Assembly (NCBI GenBank): GCA_016292785.1
Contig: JAEDFL010000004.1
Span: 14,947-78,946 of the forward strand
Direction of reading: 5' to 3'
DNA from: Clostridiaceae bacterium
Lineage (GTDB): Bacteria; Bacillota; Clostridia; Oscillospirales; Acutalibacteraceae
DNA: 64,000 bases
The notes beneath the pieces were generated by a model. That model saw only the letters and a program-made list of their open reading frames with translations. It had not been told where the DNA came from and ran no database searches. A program made the position numbers and the translations under genes. Below are positions 58,809 to 64,000 of the stretch, in pieces (within the stretch, counting starts at the first letter, position 1; every line of letters starts with the position of its first letter).

Positions 58809-59037
58809 AAAAAACCCCATAATGAAAATGATCTAACATAATTGTACCAAATTATAAAGTTTAGTCAATAGAAATACGGAAAATTATTAAAATACTTCGG
58901 GAAATACTCGGGTATAGTTCGGATTTTTGAGGGGGAAAGCTTTTCAAACTGTACCAAAGTAGGGGGAAAGCTCAAGGAAAATCAATTATAATTTAAAAGT
59001 AAAATTGGCTGACCGTATCGGACAAGGGGGATGCCGT

Positions 59038-59310
59038 ATGAGAAAAACCAAGCGGAGCGTAAACTTTTTCCTCTGCCTTTTGTTCAATATGCTTTTGAAT
59101 CCGGAGGGCGCCGTTGTTGCGGCAGTTCTTCTCGGTCTGCATTTCTGGCTGGGGATATCGCTGTGGTGGACTTTTCTCGCCCTCGGGCTGTGGTTGGCAG
59201 GATTGATACTGTGGATGCTTTTTATCGGATGGGCGAGGGACTGCGGTGACGAGCCCGATCCTGTCAGGGAAAACAAAAATCCCTATTCGTCAAAAAAATA
59301 TCCCAAGTAA
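59038..59310 (+). CDS. Small two-helix membrane protein
   Basis: A 90-residue protein with a basic N-terminus, two adjacent hydrophobic segments (about 8-28 and 32-62, with WW and LWLAGLILWML) and a hydrophilic Pro/Lys C-terminus. No family recognised. The ATG at 59038 follows AAGGGGG; an ATG at 59005 lacks a ribosome site. It starts the run with the nucleotidase and nucleoside hydrolase. The 217 bases before it contain two copies of GGGGGAAAGCT and a TATAAT without a matching -35. Confidence 0.7.
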   Translation: MRKTKRSVNFFLCLLFNMLLNPEGAVVAAVLLGLHFWLGISLWWTFLALGLWLAGLILWMLFIGWARDCGDEPDPVRENKNPYSSKKYPK

Positions 59311-59334
59311 AGACTATTAAAAAGGAGATTTTCA

Positions 59335-60798
59335 ATGAGCCGCTATAAAAAATTGGTGCTTCTGCACTCGAACGATATGCACGGAGATTTTCTTGCCGAG
59401 GATATTGACGATCGACTTGTAGGCGGAGTCAGTATGCTTTCCGGCTACGTTGACAAGGTGAGAAAGGAGGAGCCGAACACACTCTACTGCATCGCAGGCG
59501 ATATGTTCCGAGGCTCGGTCATTGATTCCGAATACAAGGGACTGAGCACGATTGAGATAATGAATGCCCTTGCTCCCGATGTGGTAACTCTCGGCAATCA
59601 TGAAACGGATTACGGAATTTCTCATCTTCTCTTTCTTGAGAAATGCGCAAAATTCCCTATCATCAACGCTAATCTTTTTATCCGTACCAATCAGGCGCGC
59701 CTGTTCAGACCGCACGTCATTCTTGAGGTTGACGGAATGAAAATTCTTTTCATCGGCATCCTGACAGAGGAGGTCATCTCTCAGACAAAGAACGAGGGAC
59801 TCATCGGCTCCTTTGTCGGAATCAACGAGGCCGCAACCGAGGTCGGCAGAATCTGCAACGCATATAATGCGATCGACATCGACTTCACCGTTCTGCTGAC
59901 TCACATCGGCTTTGAGGAGGACAAAAAGCTGGCCGAAATGCTCGATCCTTCGTGGGGCGTTGATGTAATAATCGGCGGACACTCCCACACGTTTATAACC
60001 GAGCCTGCAAAGGTCAACGATATTCTGATCGTGCAGGCAGGAACGGGTACGGATCAGATCGGACGTTTCGATATAATTGTTGATACAGACAACAACTGCG
60101 TCAGCAAATACGAATGGAAGTCCGTGCCGATCAATGACGACCACTGTCCGAGGGATTCGGAAATTGAAAGGCTGATTGCAAACTATAAAGCGGACACGGA
60201 CGTTAAGTACAACCGCATAGTGACTCGCTTCCGCAGGGAGCTTACGCATCCCGACCGCAACCGTGAAACAGAACTGGGCAATCTTTTGGCGGATATATTG
60301 AAGGAGTCGCTGAATCTTGATATAATGCTGCTCGGCTCAGGCTCGGTGAGGAACGACAGTATGGGGCCGCTTGTTCAGTTCTCAGACCTTGTTGAATGTT
60401 TTCCGTATGACGATTCCGTCACAATGATTTCGGTCAACGGCGCTCAGCTTCGCCGTATGATACTTTATATGCTCCGTGACGAGGTATGGCAGGGAGCGCA
60501 CTGCGAGTTTTATCAGTTTTCAAAGGGTATGAAAATTGTATATGACAGAAACAAAAAAGAGCTTCTTGAATTCAGCTTTGAGGGCGAGCCGATCACGGAA
60601 GACCACCTTTACAGGGTTGGCTTACAGCTTTTCCATTACACAAATATGGAGGAGAATTTGCAGATCAGCGAGGACGAGATTTCCGCAAATGCCAAGCCCC
60701 GTGTCGTAACGACCTCGTGCCGTGAAATTCTTGATGAATATCTGTCCTCTCACCAGCATCTCGATGCCTGCGTTGAGGGACGGCTGAAAGTAATCTAA
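59335..60798 (+). CDS. 5'-nucleotidase/2',3'-cyclic phosphodiesterase-family metallophosphatase
   Basis: A 487-residue two-domain enzyme. The N-terminal metallophosphatase has LLHSNDMHGD, CIAGDMFRGS, LGNHETDYG, LTHIGF and GGHSHT. The C-terminal 5'-nucleotidase domain (residues about 315-480) shows ETELGNLLADIL, GSGSVRND and FPYDDSVTMISV. Family members are usually exported, but this one starts MSRYKKLVLLHSND with no signal peptide, so it should act in the cytoplasm. With the nucleoside hydrolase 19 bases downstream it could convert nucleotides to free bases. Confidence 0.9.
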   Translation: MSRYKKLVLLHSNDMHGDFLAEDIDDRLVGGVSMLSGYVDKVRKEEPNTLYCIAGDMFRGSVIDSEYKGLSTIEIMNALAPDVVTLGNHETDYGISHLLFLEKCAKFPIINANLFIRTNQARLFRPHVILEVDGMKILFIGILTEEVISQTKNEGLIGSFVGINEAATEVGRICNAYNAIDIDFTVLLTHIGFEEDKKLAEMLDPSWGVDVIIGGHSHTFITEPAKVNDILIVQAGTGTDQIGRFDIIVDTDNNCVSKYEWKSVPINDDHCPRDSEIERLIANYKADTDVKYNRIVTRFRRELTHPDRNRETELGNLLADILKESLNLDIMLLGSGSVRNDSMGPLVQFSDLVECFPYDDSVTMISVNGAQLRRMILYMLRDEVWQGAHCEFYQFSKGMKIVYDRNKKELLEFSFEGEPITEDHLYRVGLQLFHYTNMEENLQISEDEISANAKPRVVTTSCREILDEYLSSHQHLDACVEGRLKVI

Positions 60799-60817
60799 AA
60801 AGAAAGAAGAATCAACA

Positions 60818-61765
60818 ATGAGAAAAGTAATTATTGACACCGACACCGGAAGCGATGACGCAGCGGCTATAATGCTTGCCGTTGCAGCTGCGGATGTTGA
60901 AATCCTCGGTGTAACAACCCTGGGCGGAAACATTGCCCTTGAGCAGACGACAAAAAACGCTCTGCAAACTCTTGAGGTCTGCGGTTCGGACACACCCGTT
61001 TATCCCGGCGCCTGCCGTCCGATAATGCGTGAGCTTGTGACTGCCGACGGAGTTCACGGAAAGGACGGAATGGGCGATCAGGATCTCGTGCATCCTGTCA
61101 GAAAAGCGGAAAGCCGCCATGCCGTTGACTTTATTCTTGAAACGGTCAGGAAATATCCCAACGAGATAGAGATCATCGCCCTCGGCCCTGCGACAAACAT
61201 TGCTTTGGCGATAATGCAGGATCGGGAGACTATGAGCCGTGTTAAACACATATGGAGCATGGGCACATCGGGCTTCGGCGTCGGAAACTGCACTCCCGTT
61301 GCCGAGTTCAACGTCTATGTTGACGCGGACAGCTATGCAATCATGCTCACGAGCGGAATTCCTGTCACGATTATCGGCTTTGACCTTTGCCTCGGACCGG
61401 CGGCAATGCATCGAGAGGATCTCGACTATCTTAAAACTGCGTCTGCGGCAGGCGAATTTGCCGTAAAATGCACAACCGCATTGCTCAACTACAATCTTCA
61501 GCATCGAGGAGAGTGTTTTGTCGATCTTCCCGATGCGGTTGCAATGGGCGTTGCCCTGTGGCCGGATATTGTTGAGGATTATGTTGACGCTTACTGCTAC
61601 TGCTGTACGAAGGAGGAGCCTGCCTATGGTCAGGTTATCATTTATGACGTGAATCAGCCTCTCTCGATTGATTATAAAATTCCTCCTGCAAACGCTCAGG
61701 TTATCCGCAGAATAAACTATCAGGAATTTAAAAATCGGTTTAAGGCATCTCTCGCAAGACTTTGA
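60818..61765 (+). CDS. Inosine-uridine-preferring nucleoside hydrolase family protein
   Basis: A 315-residue enzyme that cleaves the N-glycosidic bond of ribonucleosides. The calcium-binding DTDTGSDDA sits at the N-terminus, ALGPATNIALA and AEFNVYVDADSY later, and a C-terminal Asp (LPDAVAMGVAL) completes the site. It follows the nucleotidase directly, so both should act in purine/pyrimidine salvage. Base specificity cannot be read from sequence. Confidence 0.93.
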   Translation: MRKVIIDTDTGSDDAAAIMLAVAAADVEILGVTTLGGNIALEQTTKNALQTLEVCGSDTPVYPGACRPIMRELVTADGVHGKDGMGDQDLVHPVRKAESRHAVDFILETVRKYPNEIEIIALGPATNIALAIMQDRETMSRVKHIWSMGTSGFGVGNCTPVAEFNVYVDADSYAIMLTSGIPVTIIGFDLCLGPAAMHREDLDYLKTASAAGEFAVKCTTALLNYNLQHRGECFVDLPDAVAMGVALWPDIVEDYVDAYCYCCTKEEPAYGQVIIYDVNQPLSIDYKIPPANAQVIRRINYQEFKNRFKASLARL

Positions 61766-61781
61766 TTTTCGGGGAGTAAGT

Positions 61782-62150
61782 ATGATTTTTAAACAGTTCA
61801 GGACGGGGAATTCGTGGGTTGTGCTTGCCGTTGCCGTACTTGTTATCGCCGTTATAATAATCGCAATTTTCTTGACGGGGTGCGGCAAAAGGAGCTATAA
61901 GGTCGATTACTGCGGAATGAAAGAGTTTTATTCAAACGCAAAGGATACCTACAAGGCAGGCGAGGAGGTCGAGCTGATATTTGACCTTGTTGCCTCTGAC
62001 ACGGACTACACCTTTTACCTTGACGGAAAAAGCGAAGGCCTCGACGTGCACGGCACGGGCAACAGATTTATTATCCGCTTCACAATGCCCGATCACGATA
62101 TTAAACTCGACTATTCCGAAAAAAATTCTATGGAATATCAGCCCGAATAA
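61782..62150 (+). CDS. Small lipoprotein-like or anchored secreted protein
   Basis: A 122-residue protein with one hydrophobic segment (residues about 12-33) followed by LTGCGKR, a lipobox-like site whose Cys could be lipidated. The rest is a short beta-rich domain (YKAGEEVELIFDLVASDTDY). Unrecognised. It begins 16 bases after the nucleoside hydrolase with a GGGGAG ribosome site and ends the run. Confidence 0.7.
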   Translation: MIFKQFRTGNSWVVLAVAVLVIAVIIIAIFLTGCGKRSYKVDYCGMKEFYSNAKDTYKAGEEVELIFDLVASDTDYTFYLDGKSEGLDVHGTGNRFIIRFTMPDHDIKLDYSEKNSMEYQPE

Positions 62151-62164
62151 ATACAGAGGGAAGT

Positions 62165-62240
62165 CGAAAGATAGACATTAGATTTTTGACGTTAGACTTG
62201 GAGAAGCTCCGCCGTCAGGCGGTGATGAGGTGGAAAAGCA
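62165..62240. repeat. Heptad/inverted-hairpin repeat element, copy 3 (partial)
   Basis: The stretch contains TAGACATTAGA...GTTAGACTTG heptads followed by GAGAAGCTCC-GCCG...GCGGTGATGAGGTGGAAA, the reverse complement of the left arm of copy 1 near 6160-6194. The other arm is missing. Confidence 0.7.
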
Positions 62241-62242
62241 GA

Positions 62243-62354
62243 CTAAAAAATTTCAGCCTGTAGAATATACTTTTCCACAAACTTATGGTAGGATGCGTTC
62301 ATGTCCATTGCCACAGCAATGACTTTTGATAAGGCGTTCGGGATTGATTTCGTT
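62243..62354 (-). pseudogene. Transposase fragment (ISL3-like)
   Basis: On the minus strand an open frame reads SIPNALSKVIAVAMDMNASY then HKFVEKYI to a stop. The VAMDMNASY stretch followed by a Val/Glu-Lys helix matches the first catalytic-Asp region of ISL3-type DDE transposases. Nothing on either side continues it, and it abuts repeat copy 3. It is a short scrap, not a functional gene. The gene-free gap 62151-62489 holds repeat copy 3, this fragment and the first cassette promoter. Confidence 0.45.
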
Positions 62355-62430
62355 ACCGAGGGAAATTTTACTCGATCTGTGCATTGATCGTCGCAACAAA
62401 ATCATCTGTTCGTCGCCAAACGTACAGAGG

Positions 62431-62459
62431 TAGAAATTTTTATGATTATGGAGTATAAT
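62431..62459 (+). promoter_or_regulatory. Cassette promoter 1
   Basis: TAGAAA, a 17-base spacer and TATAAT, preceded by CAGAGG. The same CAGAGG-TAGAAA-17-TATAAT arrangement recurs at 63021 and 63515. Confidence 0.7.
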
Positions 62460-62489
62460 AATAACAACAAAAAATCGGAGAACAATATC

Positions 62490-62935
62490 ATGGAAATCAG
62501 ATTGGCAAAAATAACGGATATCGACGGTTGGATGGTGCTTGTAAACAAGGTGAAGAACAACTTTCCCGGTTTGGAAACAACCGAAGCATTAAATGAACAC
62601 AGAACTGCTGCACTGGACTTTATCCGCAACAATTCCGCCATATGCACCGTAACCGAAAACAGGCTTGTCGGCTCACTTCTTTTTCAAGGGATCAGAATAT
62701 ACTATGCTTTTTAGCGGTTGATCCCGATTATCGCAGACATCATATTTCCGAACAAATGGTAGACTATATACTTGGTTTTATGAATCCGCAAGGGGATGTT
62801 GTTGTCACGACATATCGTGAGGGGGTTTCGGAAGGAATTGCCGCAAGAGCTTTTTACAAACATTTAGGTTTTACTGAGGGAAAACTTAAAGAAGAATTCG
62901 GAAGTCCGGTTCAGGAATTCATATTGAAACGGTAA
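62490..62935 (+). pseudogene. Frameshifted GNAT N-acetyltransferase (cassette 1)
   Basis: Reading from the ATG at 62490 gives MEIRLAKITDIDGWMVLVNK through ENRLVGSLLF and then a stop soon after. Shifting frame in the five-T run near 62690 continues with SRDQNILCFLAVDPDYRRHH, EGIAARAFYKHLGF and FGSPVQEFILKR to 62935. Joined, these make one normal 148-residue GNAT enzyme with the acetyl-CoA motif. One T too few in the run explains it, so it is either a recent inactivating mutation or a sequencing error. An in-frame ribosome site GGAG precedes the start. Substrate unknown. Confidence 0.75.
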
Positions 62936-62971
62936 ACCCCGATTTGTCAAACTAAGTCTTAATAAACAAAG

Positions 62972-62999
62972 ACCGCTTGCACCGTGCAGGCGGTTTTTC
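62972..62999 (+). terminator. Cassette terminator 1
   Basis: ACCGCTTGC pairs with GCAGGCGGT around ACCGT, then five T. Closely related hairpins follow the next two units. Confidence 0.85.
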
Positions 63000-63034
63000 T
63001 TGCCTGACCGACGGCAGAGGTAGAAATATTCATA
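62984..63034 (+). repeat. 51-bp direct repeat, copy 1 (inter-cassette module)
   Basis: Identical over 51 bases to 63478-63528. It covers the terminator right arm, a TGCC-8-GGCA hairpin-like stretch and the next promoter's -35 box. Weaker similarity extends on both sides, from a TTTGTC-AACT palindrome upstream to the leader of the next gene downstream. Confidence 0.95.
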
Positions 63035-63049
63035 TTTTTGGTGTATAAT
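63021..63049 (+). promoter_or_regulatory. Cassette promoter 2
   Basis: TAGAAA, a 17-base spacer and TATAAT, within the inter-cassette module. Confidence 0.7.
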
Positions 63050-63096
63050 GGGGAATCAAGAGAAAGACAAAACAGGAATTTATAAAGGTGATGAAT

Positions 63097-63426
63097 ATGG
63101 CAAAACATGAATTTGGAATTATGGATATAGCGCCAACACTAAAACAGGAATACAATAAGTATGAACCTGAAAAGTACCATTGTATTTCTGTTGAGGATGA
63201 ATATATCGAGTCGCTTTTAAAAGAGTTATCGGTAATCCCGTGTTATTGGCATTCGCTACAACAAGAAGAGCGAGGGTTAGCGTATTATGGAATTACAATT
63301 ATTCCGCCACGTTCTTTGAAAGATTTTATTTCTGTCATTGATAGTAAAACTCAATTCAATGAATTAAAGGATTTATTAAGAAAAGCGGACAATGAAAATA
63401 AATTTGTAATTCATTTTGGAATCTGA
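63097..63426 (+). CDS. Small conserved-looking protein of unknown function (cassette 2)
   Basis: A 109-residue cytoplasmic protein, MAKHEFGIMDIAPTLKQEYN onward, mixed alpha/beta, with a well-defined C-terminus (NENKFVIHFGI). I recall similar proteins in gut Firmicutes but no function. Codon use is AT-rich compared with the genes before 62 kb. The ATG at 63097 follows AAAGGTG by eight bases; an ATG at 63091 is an alternative. It is a one-gene unit between cassette promoter 2 and terminator 2. Confidence 0.75.
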   Translation: MAKHEFGIMDIAPTLKQEYNKYEPEKYHCISVEDEYIESLLKELSVIPCYWHSLQQEERGLAYYGITIIPPRSLKDFISVIDSKTQFNELKDLLRKADNENKFVIHFGI

Positions 63427-63465
63427 CAAATTCCAGTTTGTCGGACTGATTATAAATAAGAAAAG

Positions 63466-63493
63466 ACCGCTTGCGTAGTGCAGGCGGTTTTTC
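63466..63493 (+). terminator. Cassette terminator 2
   Basis: ACCGCTTGC pairs with GCAGGCGGT around GTAGT, then five T; the stem is the same as terminator 1. Confidence 0.85.
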
Positions 63494-63528
63494 TTGCCTG
63501 ACCGACGGCAGAGGTAGAAATATTCATA
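63478..63528 (+). repeat. 51-bp direct repeat, copy 2 (inter-cassette module)
   Basis: Identical to 62984-63034; the copies are 494 bases apart with an unrelated gene between them. Confidence 0.95.
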
Positions 63529-63543
63529 GTTTTGGTGTATAAT
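63515..63543 (+). promoter_or_regulatory. Cassette promoter 3
   Basis: TAGAAA, a 17-base spacer and TATAAT within the second module. Confidence 0.7.
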
Positions 63544-63608
63544 AGAAAAAGACAAATCGGAATTTATCAGAAAATGAGGAATAGTTGAAATGGAGGCGCT
63601 ATAATAAC

Positions 63609-63932
63609 ATGAAGATTGAAGGGAACCAGAAAGAACTGGATGCAATGGTAGAATTTCATAAGGGAAACCGTGTCGAGGGGCTGAGACTGCAAGAAGAATT
63701 TGCAGCGGAATTTCGTAAGGAGTATAAAGACAAAGATCACTGTCCTTGCCTGAAAGCCTGTCGTTATCACGGAAACTGTAAGGAATGTGTAGCAATCCAC
63801 AGAGCGCATCAGGAACATGTTCCTAATTGTATGCGACCATTGATTAATAAAAAATTGAAATTGATGTCAGAATTAACAGAGCATACCTTGGCAAATGAAA
63901 TAGAAGCTCCACATGAGATTTTAAGAAAATAG
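63609..63932 (+). CDS. Small Cys-rich protein of unknown function (cassette 3)
   Basis: A 107-residue hydrophilic protein. Its centre, CPCLKACRYHGNCKECVAIH followed by RAHQEHVPNC, holds six Cys and several His in a spacing suited to binding zinc or a metal cluster. The rest is charged helix (LDAMVEFHKGNRVEGLRLQ). I recall related clostridial proteins without a known role. GGAGG lies 12 bases before the ATG. It is a one-gene unit, followed by a palindrome and the third terminator at the window edge. Confidence 0.75.
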   Translation: MKIEGNQKELDAMVEFHKGNRVEGLRLQEEFAAEFRKEYKDKDHCPCLKACRYHGNCKECVAIHRAHQEHVPNCMRPLINKKLKLMSELTEHTLANEIEAPHEILRK

Positions 63933-63977
63933 GCAAGTCAAATTCCAGTTTGTCGAACTTACTCAAAATTAGCAAAG

Positions 63978-64000
63978 ACCGCTTACATTGTGTAGGCGGT
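63978..64000 (+). terminator. Cassette terminator 3 (cut by window end)
   Basis: ACCGCTTA pairs with TAGGCGGT around CATTGTG; the sequence ends before any T tract, but the stem matches terminators 1 and 2. Confidence 0.75.

Noticed and set aside
58929..58971. Two copies of GGGGGAAAGCT as a regulator binding pair
   Set aside because: Only two short copies, no symmetry and no identifiable regulator; too little to support a site.
60812..61888. Long minus-strand frame opposite the nucleoside hydrolase
   Set aside because: No recognisable domain, no ribosome site, and it lies wholly opposite a well-identified enzyme with all motifs.
62935..63050. Inter-cassette module as a classical integron attC site
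   Set aside because: I could not find paired core boxes of the RYYYAAC/GTTRRRY type, and no integrase gene is in the window. The cassette idea is kept, the integron label is not.

Overview
The window looks like a chromosomal segment of an anaerobic gut-type Clostridia bacterium, most likely an Oscillospirales/Ruminococcaceae relative. The reasons are: strong AGGAGG ribosome sites, sigma-A promoters with 17-bp spacers, a split GlgC/GlgD ADP-glucose pyrophosphorylase, type I dockerins on secreted proteins, an L10 leader, and repeat elements of a kind I recall from this group. Species is not resolved. Base composition is fairly even until about 62.4 kb, where genes become visibly more AT-rich.

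Layout. 1-7.2 kb: a truncated SGNH hydrolase, a secreted ceramidase-like protein, murD-murI (peptidoglycan precursors), an SGNH hydrolase/phosphopantetheinyl transferase pair, and a TtcA-like PP-loop tRNA thiolase. 7.3-10.3 kb: lon-engB. 10.5-13.1 kb: a secreted PHP-domain protein. 13.2-26.1 kb: one long minus-strand operon reading glgB-glgC-glgD-glgA, then a histidine-phosphatase-like protein, a propeller/six-hairpin fusion, an FAD oxidoreductase, a membrane-anchored metallophosphatase and a secreted alpha/beta hydrolase. 26.5-28.9 kb: a metal-efflux P-type ATPase with its ArsR/SmtB repressor, operator and consensus promoter. 29.1-30.9 kb: two-subunit aconitase X. 31-44.4 kb: mixed envelope and housekeeping genes (GH25 lysozyme with dockerin, TRIC channel, PAP2 phosphatase, ComM, DUF975, prolyl-tRNA editing protein, YgjV-like protein) and a second PHP protein carrying a dockerin. 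45-51.4 kb: EF-G-like GTPase, dockerin/BspA repeat protein, rplJ-rplL with L10 leader, ZIP transporter. 51.5-57.9 kb: a DUF6056-like membrane protein, then metF, the methionine-synthase activation domain, metH and a glycosyltransferase-like gene. 58-62.2 kb: MGMT-like protein, GNAT, and a nucleotidase/nucleoside hydrolase salvage cluster. 62.2-64 kb: an accessory tail with a repeat, a transposase scrap and three small promoter-ORF-terminator units.

Three observations stand out. First, the units at 62.4-64.0 kb are joined by a conserved module, including a 51-bp perfect direct repeat, and resemble a gene-cassette array. Second, the two PHP genes share a 458-bp tract with no mismatch, in inverted orientation about 33 kb apart. 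Inversion through that tract would exchange their different C-terminal modules behind each promoter and signal peptide. Third, the glycogen operon is extended by five uncharacterised genes. A dispersed family of TCTAAAG-heptad/inverted-hairpin elements occurs three times (6.2, 40.5 and 62.2 kb).
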